A stretch of DNA of 64,000 nt from Bacteroidota bacterium (GTDB taxonomy: Bacteria > Bacteroidota > Bacteroidia > Palsa-965). Positions 34,615 through 43,341 of this stretch are shown in pieces. The notes beneath the pieces are model-generated. The model saw only the letters and a list, made by a program, of their open reading frames with translations. It did not search any database and was not told the DNA's origin. Position 1 is the first letter of the stretch; each line of letters opens with the position of its first letter. Location: the NCBI GenBank assembly GCA_020402865.1, contig JADBYT010000012.1:62001-126000 (forward strand), given 5' to 3'. A program made the translations under genes and the position numbers.

Positions 34615-36707
34615 AATTTGAAACGCACCTGCACCTTCACCTCGGTGCGCGTGTTACCCTGAATTTCATTCAGCGAACCTTCGCTGATGACCTCCTGATT
34701 TTTGTAAAACGTTTGCGCCGCACGTACCCAGATTTCAAAATTGCGCGATACATCCCAGTTAATCAGCGCATACACACGTGAACCGCGGCCGGAGAACGAG
34801 GGAATTGAAAACGCATAGATCATATCCGACTCATACGCATACACACGCGTGAAATAATTATCAGTCTGAAACAATGCGTACCGAGCAGTGAATGAAATGC
34901 GTTTTCCCAATTGTTTATAGGTGATATCCTGCCAGATAATAAAACCATTTTCCACTTCTCCGTTGTTTATCTGCGAACGCAGGAATTCAAGACGGTTTCT
35001 GAATTTGAATGAATTACCTACCGGGTATTGAATATTGAAGCGATAGTTTTCGAGCATCGTGGGACCGATGTAATCAATAACCGCATCATCATCAGATACT
35101 GAAAGTGATCTGTCGCGCCGGCGGTAGCGGAAATAAATATCGGTTTTCTTATCGGGGGTGAAATTAATTTGCGCGAAGAAATCACTTCCTCCCGAAGGCG
35201 CATCAATATTGAAGCGCAGCCACGGAAAACGGAACCTGTCCATGTATGCACTCACCGCTACCCGGCGGGAAGGTTTGTACTGCATGCCCAGAAAAACGCC
35301 ACGTTCATTGGCAATTGTGGTTCCTTCGGCAAACACATTACCGTATAAATTCTGAAACTTCTGTCCGAACCAGCGTGTATGCAGGCTTACTGCAAATTTC
35401 GGATCAAGGCTGGCGGTAACGCCGTTTACAAAAGCCCATGATCCGTTTGCGCTGCGCGCTGCTTCGCCGAAGAAGTGAAAGTTGCGGTAGAGAAAATCGT
35501 AATCGGCTCCAATAATCGTATTTGTGCGTGCGGAAAATTCAAACTGGTTATACAGGTTAAGATTACGGCTAAGCGTTGCGCTGTAACGTGAAGCTAATCC
35601 GGTTACGCCCATGCGCAGTTTCTTTGAGCGGAAAGTAACGTTTCCACCGCCAATATCTTCGCGCAACGCGTCTTTGTCTGCCACTTCACCGGGGGTGCTG
35701 TGGAGGCCAAAGGTTTGCAGGCTTGACACTTCGGTAATTTCAAAATTTGTATCAAGGGTATCAATACGCGTTACATTGGCATCGCGGCGCTTTATGGAAC
35801 CGAATGCCGTTACTTCTATCTTGCCAAACTGAAGCGTAACCGCCGAGCCGCGCAGAAAGCGATTTTCGTCGGACGAAATGTAAGGGCGGATACCCATGGC
35901 AGCGCGGCGGATGTTTAAGGCATCAGGGGTTTTGCCAAATGCAAAACCTGTCCACGCCGTAAGCCCCTGCCCGAAACTCACCTGATAATCGCCTGCTACG
36001 GCTGTTTTCACAATACCAATATTACGGATACAGATATGTCCGGCATAAAAATCAAAGCCCTGTTTTTGCGTACCGGTAAAAAATTCTTCGCCCGCATCTT
36101 TCTCCGCAATCATTCCCACACTTACAAAACGCGAATACGTAAACCGATAGCGCGTAAATATGCGGTATGGAGAACCGAGATAACGCGCATTGGGCCTCTC
36201 GGCCAGTTCGGCACTATCTATTGGCGTATAACCAAGCTGCTCTTCCATTATCCGCTGACCACGAACTACAAACTCATGCCGCCCCTCGCGCATCATTTCC
36301 GAAAAACTGAAATGTCCGGCATCAAAGCGTTCATCAACTTTTACGTAAGGAAGAATTTTATAGATCGTAGCGAGATCAAAGCCATCTACAGCCTGCAATT
36401 CATAAATGGAAATCAGATTTCCATAACGCGCAATATGTGTAAGCAAGTTGGAAATCTGTATATCGCTCAGCAGACCAAAATCTTCCAGCTCTTCGCGCGA
36501 GGCCGTATTCAGATTAATGGGATGGCCTGCATAATAAGCGAGATTATCAATAAGATTTGTGAAATCGGCATCTTCTGATTCGAGTGTTTCAGAGAGGTTT
36601 TCGATTTGCTGATTGAGCTGTTCACTGCCCGACGAATCAATTTGTGCCGAAAGTGGCCGGGCAAAACCCAGCAGCAAAAGAAGCAGAATCGAGTACAGGC
36701 CTTTCAT
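34611..36707 (-). CDS. Helix-hairpin-helix outer-membrane barrel protein
   Basis: A 698-residue exported protein (signal MKGLYSILLLLLLGFARPLSAQ). Residues about 60-130 form ComEA-like helix-hairpin-helix units (PINLNTASREELEDFGLL, NLISIYELQAVDGFDLATI). The remainder is a large beta barrel with many aromatic-flanked strands and a C-terminal VKVQVRFKF. This joining of a DNA-binding-type fold to an outer-membrane barrel recurs in Bacteroidota without an assigned role; the HhH part may serve protein contact or DNA binding at the surface. Its start overlaps the stop of the PorV-like gene (ATGA). Confidence 0.8.
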   Translation of the reverse strand: MKGLYSILLLLLLGFARPLSAQIDSSGSEQLNQQIENLSETLESEDADFTNLIDNLAYYAGHPINLNTASREELEDFGLLSDIQISNLLTHIARYGNLISIYELQAVDGFDLATIYKILPYVKVDERFDAGHFSFSEMMREGRHEFVVRGQRIMEEQLGYTPIDSAELAERPNARYLGSPYRIFTRYRFTYSRFVSVGMIAEKDAGEEFFTGTQKQGFDFYAGHICIRNIGIVKTAVAGDYQVSFGQGLTAWTGFAFGKTPDALNIRRAAMGIRPYISSDENRFLRGSAVTLQFGKIEVTAFGSIKRRDANVTRIDTLDTNFEITEVSSLQTFGLHSTPGEVADKDALREDIGGGNVTFRSKKLRMGVTGLASRYSATLSRNLNLYNQFEFSARTNTIIGADYDFLYRNFHFFGEAARSANGSWAFVNGVTASLDPKFAVSLHTRWFGQKFQNLYGNVFAEGTTIANERGVFLGMQYKPSRRVAVSAYMDRFRFPWLRFNIDAPSGGSDFFAQINFTPDKKTDIYFRYRRRDRSLSVSDDDAVIDYIGPTMLENYRFNIQYPVGNSFKFRNRLEFLRSQINNGEVENGFIIWQDITYKQLGKRISFTARYALFQTDNYFTRVYAYESDMIYAFSIPSFSGRGSRVYALINWDVSRNFEIWVRAAQTFYKNQEVISEGSLNEIQGNTRTEVKVQVRFKF

Positions 36708-37522
36708 CAGAAGCCGTATTGAAGTCCTACCGAAGGCGAAAAACCAAGCTGCGGGTGAAATGTGGAGGCTACATCGAGCCGCATTTTTTGAAGGATAAGC
36801 CCGAAGCCGAAAGCCGAAAGCCCCGGATTGGAAGCTGCGCCGGCGCGGAGGTAAAGTACTTCGGCCGGACGATATTCAATTCCGCCCCGGATTACCGGTT
36901 TGAAGTCGATATCCTTTTCGGCTTCGAGCGTCACCAGCAGGCGTTCAGAAAAACGGTAGGCGCCACCAATGCGCATTACGGTAGGGATATTTTCGTCGCT
37001 GTCGCCCCCCAGTTTGCTTCGGGTAAGGTTGAAGATATGAATGCCGAAGGAGAGGTTTTTTATGGGTTCGGAAATAAATCCTACTTCGGCCACTGCAGCT
37101 GAAGCGGCTCCGTAGTTGTTGCCAAAACGTGTGTACATCCAGTTCAGCTGTACGGCTGCAGAAATTTTCGGGCCGAAAGTTTTGGCAAATCCAAGCCCCA
37201 CTTTATTGGCCATGTACAAATTCTGCAAACTCAGCGAGCTCACCGATAGGCCGAATACGCCCGGCTTCACCGGCAAAGCCGCAGCTACGGCACTTTGTCC
37301 GAGCCCCGGCACCAGAAAGCGGCTTTCGTAAAATGCACCTGCCTGAAATTTGGGAATAAAACCAAGTGCAGCGGGATTGTTTTGCACGGCCCAGAGATCG
37401 GCTGATATAGCTACACCGCAACCGGCCATGCCCAGTGCGCGTGCACCAAGCGGAGGATTGTCGCCTGCGTGCAGCCACGTAGAAAGACAGAACGCCAGAC
37501 AAATGAGTAATGGTCGAATCAT
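36707..37522 (-). CDS. PorV/PorQ-like outer-membrane barrel
   Basis: A 271-residue protein with a signal peptide (LICLAFCLSTWLHAGD), then the motif GARALGMAGCGVAISADLWAVQNNPAALG, the hatch region typical of FadL-like and PorV/PorQ proteins, and a barrel ending in GLQYGF. PorV and PorQ carry cargo in type IX secretion; this may be a related shuttle or a UPF0164-type protein. It is translationally coupled to the HhH barrel gene, which suggests the two work together. Confidence 0.75.
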   Translation of the reverse strand: MIRPLLICLAFCLSTWLHAGDNPPLGARALGMAGCGVAISADLWAVQNNPAALGFIPKFQAGAFYESRFLVPGLGQSAVAAALPVKPGVFGLSVSSLSLQNLYMANKVGLGFAKTFGPKISAAVQLNWMYTRFGNNYGAASAAVAEVGFISEPIKNLSFGIHIFNLTRSKLGGDSDENIPTVMRIGGAYRFSERLLVTLEAEKDIDFKPVIRGGIEYRPAEVLYLRAGAASNPGLSAFGFGLILQKMRLDVASTFHPQLGFSPSVGLQYGF

Positions 37523-37565
37523 GAAGGGTTCCGGGCCCGAGCGGTTTACTCAAGGCAAGGTGATT

Positions 37566-37596
37566 TAAAAGTAACCGGAACGCAGCGTATCTGCAA
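37566..37596 (-). promoter_or_regulatory. Candidate promoter of the PorV-like/HhH operon
   Basis: On the minus strand TTG (37596-37594), 20 bp, TACTTTTA (37573-37566); one mismatch in the -7 box. The start codon lies 43 bp downstream. Confidence 0.42.
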
Positions 37597-37634
37597 GCGC
37601 AGTGCAAAAAAATAAATAAGCCGTAACGCAGAAT

Positions 37635-38174
37635 TTAGTTTCCGCCGGCTTCGTTACGCTTTACCTGAAAGGTAAATTCGGTTTTCTCGGTTTCATCAAG
37701 TGTGCCGAGCACTTTATTTTTCAGTCCGTCCTTAAAAGCCGCTACCCGCTCAAGTAAAGCCGGATCAGAAGCTGCAATAATCTGTGCAGCCAGAATACCT
37801 GCATTTTGGGCAGCGTTGAGTGCCACAGTAGCCACGGGTACGCCGTTGGGCATTTGCAGAATAGAAAGAATGGAATCCCAGCCGTCAATCGAATTCGACG
37901 ATTTTACGGGCACGCCCACCACGGGTAGCGGCGTTAATGAGGCCACCATACCCGGAAGATGTGCAGCACCGCCCGCGCCGGCAATAATTACCTTCAGCCC
38001 ACGCCCGGCAGCCGACTGTGCATAGTGTACCATACGTTCAGGCGTACGGTGTGCCGAAACAACTGTAATTTCAAACGGAACCTGAAACTGTTCGAGAATA
38101 GTGGCGGCTTCCTTCATAACCGGAAGATCGGAAGCGCTGCCCATGATAATACCTACGTGTGGCTGCATGGGCAC
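37635..38174 (-). CDS. purE: N5-carboxyaminoimidazole ribonucleotide mutase PurE
   Basis: A 179-residue class I PurE. GIIMGSASDLPVMKEAA is the phosphate-binding start, TVVSAHRTPERM carries the conserved histidine, and AGAGGAAHLPGMVA the substrate loop. It moves the carboxyl group of N5-CAIR to give CAIR in purine synthesis, using the product of PurK encoded just upstream. An alternative ATG lies two codons later. Confidence 0.96.
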   Translation of the reverse strand: MPMQPHVGIIMGSASDLPVMKEAATILEQFQVPFEITVVSAHRTPERMVHYAQSAAGRGLKVIIAGAGGAAHLPGMVASLTPLPVVGVPVKSSNSIDGWDSILSILQMPNGVPVATVALNAAQNAGILAAQIIAASDPALLERVAAFKDGLKNKVLGTLDETEKTEFTFQVKRNEAGGN

Positions 38175-38196
38175 AAAAGTAAGTGTTTGAACGTAA

Positions 38197-38496
38197 TCAG
38201 CTGAATACGGTGCTGTTTTCGTTTTCGAGCACTTCCATCTGAATTACCGAATGCAGCGTGATATAGCGGCCATCTCGCGTTTCGGCATCAATAAAGTCGT
38301 TGATGCGTTGCTGCAGCAGCTTGAGTGCCTTGATGCGGCCTTTTGACTGTTCGATCTCGTGTTGATCGCTTGAAGTGATGATGCGCTCAGTGTGATAACG
38401 GAGCTTTGCATCAGTAAGTAAATGAAGAACCTTCTTTGCTTCAGCCGTAGTGAAGCGCCCTTCAAGGAGTGAGAAATCAGCAATTAATGCAGCCAT
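38197..38496 (-). CDS. Small helical protein between purK and purE
   Basis: A 99-residue, soluble, helical protein (LLEGRFTTAEAKKVLHLLTDAKLRYH, then QSKGRIKALKLLQQRINDFI) and a short beta end. No family recognised. It has its own perfect -7 box (TATTTTTG, 38508-38501) 4 nt before the ATG, so it may also be transcribed alone with purE as a leaderless mRNA. Its place between two enzymes of one step suggests a link to purine synthesis, which is inference only. Confidence 0.65.
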   Translation of the reverse strand: MAALIADFSLLEGRFTTAEAKKVLHLLTDAKLRYHTERIITSSDQHEIEQSKGRIKALKLLQQRINDFIDAETRDGRYITLHSVIQMEVLENENSTVFS

Positions 38497-38500
38497 GCAT

Positions 38501-38508
38501 CAAAAATA
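38501..38508 (-). promoter_or_regulatory. -7 box directly before the 99-residue gene
   Basis: TATTTTTG on the minus strand, a full match to TAnnTTTG, with TTTC 18 bp upstream as a weak -33 box. Only 4 nt separate it from the ATG at 38496. Confidence 0.42.
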
Positions 38509-38561
38509 GAGCGAAATGCACCGCACGAAATTAAAAGCTGCGTTGTTTAACCTGCGTTTAA

Positions 38562-39692
38562 TCAGGCAATCACTTTTAATGTCTCTTTCACGAACAAGGC
38601 TTTGCGGCGTGCCTCTTCGAGTGTGGGGGCCGTAATGGTGATGTGCCCCATTTTGCGGAACGGCTTGGTGAGTAATTTACCATACAAATGTACATACACC
38701 CCCGACTGGCCGAGAATCTGCTCGAGCCCCTGATACACAGCGGTTCCTTCAAAGCCTTTCTCGCCGAGCAGGTTCACCATTACGCTTGGCTGTATGAGTG
38801 AAGTATCGCCAAGTGGTAAGCCAAAGATGGCGCGCAGGTGTTGCTCATATTGTGAGGTAATGTTTCCCTCAATGGTTTGGTGGCCACTATTGTGGGGGCG
38901 GGGGGCAATTTCGTTTACAAGCACCTGACCATCGCGGGTGAGGAAAAGTTCTACAGCCAGCAGACCTACAATACCTAATTTTCGAGCCACCATTTCGGCA
39001 ATACGTTTGGCTTCCTGTTCAACAGCTGCAGGAATTTGAGCTGGCGAGAATAAAAACTCAACAAGATTGGCTTCGGGATTAAATTCCATATCCACCACCG
39101 GGAAGCTTTTTATTTCGCCTTTTGTATTCCGGGCCACAATTACCGCCAGCTCTTTTTCAAAGTCCACAAACTTTTCGAGTACGCTGGGGGCGTCAAACGC
39201 ACTGTCAATATTGGCCGCATTGGTAAGCGGTGTAACACCTTTCCCGTCGTATCCCCCCTTACGGAGTTTTTGCATGTAGGGGAAGGTGGCGGCGTGCTGA
39301 AGAATTTCGCTTTTGCTGTTTACCAGTTCAAAGGGTGCGGTAGGAATGCTGTTATCGCGGTAAAACTGCTTTTGCAAACCTTTATCCTGAATGATGCGAA
39401 GCACAGCCGGTTGCGGATATACGGGTAAACCTTCCTTTTCAAGGGCTTCGAGCGCATCTACATTTACATGCTCAATTTCGATGGTAAGCAGGTCAACATT
39501 TTTCCCGAACGCATAAACCGTATCATAATCCTGCAAACTTCCGTGCATAAACGAGTGGCTGATGGCCTTGCAGGGCGCATCGGCATCGGGGTCGATAGTA
39601 TGTACAGGGATGTTTAAACTGATTGCATCCTGAATGAGCATGCGGCCAAGCTGGCCACCGCCAAGCACACCTAGTTTGTAATTTGGAAACAT
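38562..39692 (-). CDS. purK: 5-(carboxyamino)imidazole ribonucleotide synthase PurK
   Basis: A 376-residue ATP-grasp enzyme. The start at 39692 gives MFPNYKLGVLGGGQLGRML, the usual N-terminus; further residues include RKGGYDGKGV (ATP clamp), VEKFVDFEKELAVIVAR-like sequence, LAVELFLTRDGQVLVNEIAPRPHNSGH (metal and ATP site). It makes N5-CAIR from AIR, ATP and bicarbonate. It forms a gene set with the unknown 99-residue protein and purE. Confidence 0.95.
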   Translation of the reverse strand: MFPNYKLGVLGGGQLGRMLIQDAISLNIPVHTIDPDADAPCKAISHSFMHGSLQDYDTVYAFGKNVDLLTIEIEHVNVDALEALEKEGLPVYPQPAVLRIIQDKGLQKQFYRDNSIPTAPFELVNSKSEILQHAATFPYMQKLRKGGYDGKGVTPLTNAANIDSAFDAPSVLEKFVDFEKELAVIVARNTKGEIKSFPVVDMEFNPEANLVEFLFSPAQIPAAVEQEAKRIAEMVARKLGIVGLLAVELFLTRDGQVLVNEIAPRPHNSGHQTIEGNITSQYEQHLRAIFGLPLGDTSLIQPSVMVNLLGEKGFEGTAVYQGLEQILGQSGVYVHLYGKLLTKPFRKMGHITITAPTLEEARRKALFVKETLKVIA

Positions 39693-39696
39693 GCGG

Positions 39697-39704
39697 CAAA
39701 GATA
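39697..39704 (-). promoter_or_regulatory. -7 box directly before purK
   Basis: TATCTTTG on the minus strand, a full match to the consensus, followed by CCGC and the purK ATG. The mRNA would begin at or next to the start codon. Confidence 0.42.
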
Positions 39705-39754
39705 ATCCGGGCAGGCCAATATCCGAAGGTCTGCTTTTCTGCTTTCTCAATCTT

Positions 39755-40642
39755 TTAGTTGTCCGGTGAAGCCACAAGTGCACCGGCATCTTCATCCCCT
39801 TCTTTGTTTTCGTTCCACATCGGGCTGTCAACCGGTGCAATATGCTTCAATTTATTCAGTGCATCCAGTTGTTGCTTGGCCGCTGCACAAAGCGCATCAT
39901 AACGAACACCGGCAGGCACTCCCTGTTGGATCAAAATCGAGTTGTAGCTTTCAAGATTTGCAAGTACGGTGAGCTGATACAGATTGGCCAGATCACGAAT
40001 ATTCTGCCCCAGTTTGGTTTCTTTCGGGTGTTGTCTGCGCCACTCTACCGATGTGATACCAAACACAGCCATATTGAGAAGTTCAGCCTCATCACTGTAT
40101 ATGATCTTGGCCTGTGCAGGTGTTAATTGAAATCGTTCTATCAGGCTTTCCTGAATTGCATCCGTGTGCAAGCGATAATTAATTTTCGAAAGAAAACGGC
40201 CGTAATGCCATTTTTGGTTGTGTGCCTTGCTCTCACGGTCTTTAAGTCGCTGAAATTCCTTAATGAGGTAGAGTTTAAACTCGGGACTTATCCATGACCC
40301 GAATTCAAAAGCAATATCGCGGTGTGCGTATGTTCCGCCGTAGCGACCTGTTTTGGCAATAATTCCGGTGGCATTCGTTCTGGCTACCCACTCCTTGACA
40401 CTCACCTTGAAGGAATTGAGCCCGGCACGGCTTTTAATTGCGGCGAATTCGCCATAATTAAAAGTAGGGTTATTGACTGACTCCCAGATACTTAGAAATT
40501 CCAACGTGTTTCGATTTCGCAGCCAGTCTGTGATAAAAAAATCACCTTCTTTAGACCGGAGCATATCTGTTAAACAGATGTAATCCTCGTTTTGAAATTT
40601 GATAATTGAAATGTCGTGGCCTTTTACTTTGATCTTGCTCAT
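39755..40642 (-). CDS. KilA-N domain protein
   Basis: A 295-residue protein. The start at 40642 gives MSKIKVKGHDISII, followed by the KilA-N core: YICLTDMLRSKEGDFFITDWLRNRNTLEFL, KSRAGLNSFKVSVKEW, and AKTGRYGGTYAHRDIAFEFGSWISPEFKLYLI. KilA-N is a DNA-binding-associated domain of phage and virus origin. The C-terminal part is helical and may form oligomers (LYQLTVLANLESYNSILIQQG). No phage genes adjoin. The protein may be a domesticated phage gene or a defence-related protein; function unknown. It has the clearest promoter in the window. Confidence 0.87.
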   Translation of the reverse strand: MSKIKVKGHDISIIKFQNEDYICLTDMLRSKEGDFFITDWLRNRNTLEFLSIWESVNNPTFNYGEFAAIKSRAGLNSFKVSVKEWVARTNATGIIAKTGRYGGTYAHRDIAFEFGSWISPEFKLYLIKEFQRLKDRESKAHNQKWHYGRFLSKINYRLHTDAIQESLIERFQLTPAQAKIIYSDEAELLNMAVFGITSVEWRRQHPKETKLGQNIRDLANLYQLTVLANLESYNSILIQQGVPAGVRYDALCAAAKQQLDALNKLKHIAPVDSPMWNENKEGDEDAGALVASPDN

Positions 40643-40694
40643 TTGTAACAGATAAATTGATAAAAAAATAGAATGTATCGTGAAAAATCGGCGG

Positions 40695-40726
40695 CAAACA
40701 TACAATCATTTTATACTACAAGTCAA
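40695..40726 (-). promoter_or_regulatory. Promoter of the KilA-N gene
   Basis: TTG (40726-40724), 21 bp, TATGTTTG (40702-40695): the -7 box is a perfect match. The start codon is 52 nt downstream of the box. Confidence 0.55.
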
Positions 40727-40812
40727 GTATTCATTAAAAAAAATCAACTAATTCTCCTATTGAGGTAAATACCTCAAAAAAATCCGGCTCAAAAAAGGCA
40801 ATTAACTCCTGT

Positions 40813-41628
40813 TTACCTACGCAACAGTTCGAGCGCATGATATACGCTGCGATGCAGAATGGTAGCATGCGTTTCATGTGGGAGATAATCAAAACTAACC
40901 GACGCACCTGTGGCATGATGCTTTAATATCCGTTTCAGTGCACGCGCATCGCGGCGCATAATGCGATGCTCATGCCCTACCGATACATAAATACGTTTTG
41001 AGTGATAGTCTTTCGCCAGTAAATAGGTGCGGGCTTTTTTAAGCAGCGACTGATTGTCCCACCAAAGGCTCGGGCTCACGATAATATATGTATCAAAAAG
41101 TTCGGGGCTGGTGAGCAGAATCTCAGTAGCCAGCAAGCCTCCCAACGACTGCCCAATAATTGTTTTTCCGGTATTTACCCTGAACTTTGATTTCATGTAG
41201 GGTTGCAACTCTTTCCCAATAAACGAAATGAATTTTGCCGAACCGCCCGAAGTGGGTATTGCTTCTTTATCTTTTTTAATTGTAGTAGGAAATGTAAAAT
41301 CGCGCTTACGATCCACGTTGGCAATCCCCACAATAATCGAAGGGCTCATCAGCTCATACATACTCATAAATTGTGTGAGCCCGGCAATGTGCGGGTAATC
41401 TTCATGTGCGGAGCCATCGAGAAGGAAAATTACGGGGAATGATTTCAGTGAATCGAAATAATATTCTTCCGGCACATATATATTGAGCGTGCGCATCTCA
41501 TTCAGTTCGGCCGACCAGAGTTGATGTATAACGCCGAACGGAAACGGTTTGGGTAATGCGGGAACTGTTTGCTGTGCATGAATTGATAAGCAAACCAGAG
41601 AAAGGAAAATGAAAAGACCTTTTTTCAT
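40813..41628 (-). CDS. Secreted alpha/beta-hydrolase (esterase D/enterochelin-esterase-like)
   Basis: A 271-residue protein whose start at 41628 gives a signal peptide (MKKGLFIFLSLVCLSIHAQQ). The fold is that of EstD/IroE-type esterases: RTLNIYVPEEYY, FPVIFLLDGSAHEDY, IGQSLGGLLATEIL with the nucleophile serine, and a C-terminal HETHATILH supplying the histidine. It may cut siderophores or other esters in the periplasm. It is last in a unit with the YcxB-like and threonine aldolase genes. Confidence 0.83.
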   Translation of the reverse strand: MKKGLFIFLSLVCLSIHAQQTVPALPKPFPFGVIHQLWSAELNEMRTLNIYVPEEYYFDSLKSFPVIFLLDGSAHEDYPHIAGLTQFMSMYELMSPSIIVGIANVDRKRDFTFPTTIKKDKEAIPTSGGSAKFISFIGKELQPYMKSKFRVNTGKTIIGQSLGGLLATEILLTSPELFDTYIIVSPSLWWDNQSLLKKARTYLLAKDYHSKRIYVSVGHEHRIMRRDARALKRILKHHATGASVSFDYLPHETHATILHRSVYHALELLRR

Positions 41629-41683
41629 ATTACGTAATTCTGTCCTTGAAAATAAAGTGCCCACATACTACATTCACCCTGAT

Positions 41684-42226
41684 TTAAAGAATGCTTTTAC
41701 TCAAAAGATCTTTGGTGTTTTTCTGCACCATCTCCTTCAGTTTGTTGTAATCGGCTCCGCACACTGAGCGTGAAATCATAAACAGCAATTTCGACTTTCC
41801 GTCAAATACCATCAGTACATCTTCTTCCTCATGCGAAAACACGCATTCTTTCCAGTTAAATGAAGTGGTTTCGTCTTTTCGTTTCCACTTAATTAATTCG
41901 TCATTGGCCATAAACTTCAGCCGCTGCGATTGCACACTTTCTTCTTCCAGCCATTTTTCAATGCCGGCTTTTGCTTTACGTGCTCGGCGATAACTCAGTC
42001 GCATAAAAATAGCAAAGAGCGGAAAGGCGAGTAAGATGAGCCACACGAAAATTACACTCCGCATCACCGCAAAAAACACGGCATTAAGCACAAGTATGGC
42101 AATGAGCCGCCAAAGCATTTTCCGTATGTCGTGCCGGGTTGCCTTTAAGCGAAATTCAGCATACGTGAGCCACATTTTGCGGTGCATTTCAGGCTCCACA
42201 GTGGCTTCAAATTCTATTTTACTCAT
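41684..42226 (-). CDS. YcxB-like membrane protein
   Basis: A 180-residue protein with two adjacent membrane helices (LIAILVLNAVFFAVMRSVIFVWLILLAF) and a C-terminal YcxB-like/PH-like domain (IKWKRKDETTSFNWKECVF, LMVFDGKSKLLFMISR). Function unknown. Its ATG overlaps the threonine aldolase stop (ATGA). Confidence 0.72.
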   Translation of the reverse strand: MSKIEFEATVEPEMHRKMWLTYAEFRLKATRHDIRKMLWRLIAILVLNAVFFAVMRSVIFVWLILLAFPLFAIFMRLSYRRARKAKAGIEKWLEEESVQSQRLKFMANDELIKWKRKDETTSFNWKECVFSHEEEDVLMVFDGKSKLLFMISRSVCGADYNKLKEMVQKNTKDLLSKSIL

Positions 42227-43245
42227 ACAGAAAAAGACTTTAGCACCTGCACCGTTTCATCGAGCATCGCATCGTTAAAATCGAGGTGAGTTACAAAGCG
42301 AACGGTTTGCGGGCCGAACTGCACGGCTTTTATTCCCTGCTCTTCGAGGTATTGCAGAAATCCTCCCACGGGAAGATTATCGTGAAGGGAGAAAATTACG
42401 ATGTTGGTTTCGGTGGGCAGCTGACTTTTCACATATGGAAGTGAAGCCAGCGTATCGGCCAGCACAGCAGCGCGGGCGTGGTCTTCGGCAAGCCGGGCTA
42501 TATGATTATCGAGTGCATAAATTCCTGCCGCAGCCAGATAGCCGGCCTGCCGCATGCCCCCGCCAAACACTTTGCGCACACGCCGGGCCTGTGCTATAAA
42601 ACTACGACTGCCCAGCAATACCGAGCCAGCCGGGGCGCCCAGTCCTTTTGAAAGACACACCGACACCGAATCAAAGCAGGCGCCGATTTGTAAAGCCGTT
42701 TGCCCCGATGCAATCAACGCATTAAAAATACGCGCTCCGTCGAGGTGGCAGGCGAGATTGTGTTTTAGCGTAACGTCTCTGATTTGCCTAAGCGACGCAA
42801 TATCGTAGTAGCTTCCGCCGGCCCGGTTCGCGGTGTTCTCAACAGACACCAGCCTGGTGCGGGCCAGCCAGTCGAAATTGCCGTTTACAGAGGCCTCTAC
42901 CTGAGCAGCCGTCATACGCCCCCGGTTTCCCTCCACCAGCCGGGCCTGCACGCCCGAATTGCGACTGATGCCTCCGCCTTCATAATGATAAATATGCGAA
43001 TTCTGTTCGCATATCACTTCGTCGCCCGGACGGGTATGCACGTTGATGGCAATCTGGTTGGTCATCGTGCCCGAAGGGCAAAATAGTCCCGCTTCGTGAC
43101 CGAAAAGCCCGGCCGCTTTAGCTTCCAGCGCATTCACGGCAGGATCCTCGCCAAACACATCATCCCCTACTTCGGCCTGAAACATGGCATCCAGCATACC
43201 GGCGGTGGGCCGCGTTACCGTATCACTTCGCAAGTCGATTATCAT
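42223..43245 (-). CDS. ltaE: Low-specificity L-threonine aldolase
   Basis: A 340-residue PLP enzyme of fold type I. The start at 43245 gives MIIDLRSDTVTRPT, the family's usual opening; further motifs are FCPSGTMTNQIAI, HIYHYEGGG, CHLDGARIFNA and SVCLSKGLGAPAGSVLLG with the PLP lysine. It splits threonine or allo-threonine into glycine and acetaldehyde. A TACTTTCG box ends 5 nt before the ATG. It leads a three-gene unit with YcxB-like and esterase genes and is divergent from the subtilase. Confidence 0.93.
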   Translation of the reverse strand: MIIDLRSDTVTRPTAGMLDAMFQAEVGDDVFGEDPAVNALEAKAAGLFGHEAGLFCPSGTMTNQIAINVHTRPGDEVICEQNSHIYHYEGGGISRNSGVQARLVEGNRGRMTAAQVEASVNGNFDWLARTRLVSVENTANRAGGSYYDIASLRQIRDVTLKHNLACHLDGARIFNALIASGQTALQIGACFDSVSVCLSKGLGAPAGSVLLGSRSFIAQARRVRKVFGGGMRQAGYLAAAGIYALDNHIARLAEDHARAAVLADTLASLPYVKSQLPTETNIVIFSLHDNLPVGGFLQYLEEQGIKAVQFGPQTVRFVTHLDFNDAMLDETVQVLKSFSV

Positions 43246-43341
43246 AGCTGCGAAAGTACGATTTCGGCACGGCTTGAGGGAATTTTGCATATTTGTAGTT
43301 GAGCGACACACACCTTTTCTCCCATTCGCGCTTTACATACC

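Noticed and set aside
43288-43295. CATATTTG as promoter of the subtilase
   Set aside because: One mismatch in the -7 box and no TTG at the right distance; too weak to list.
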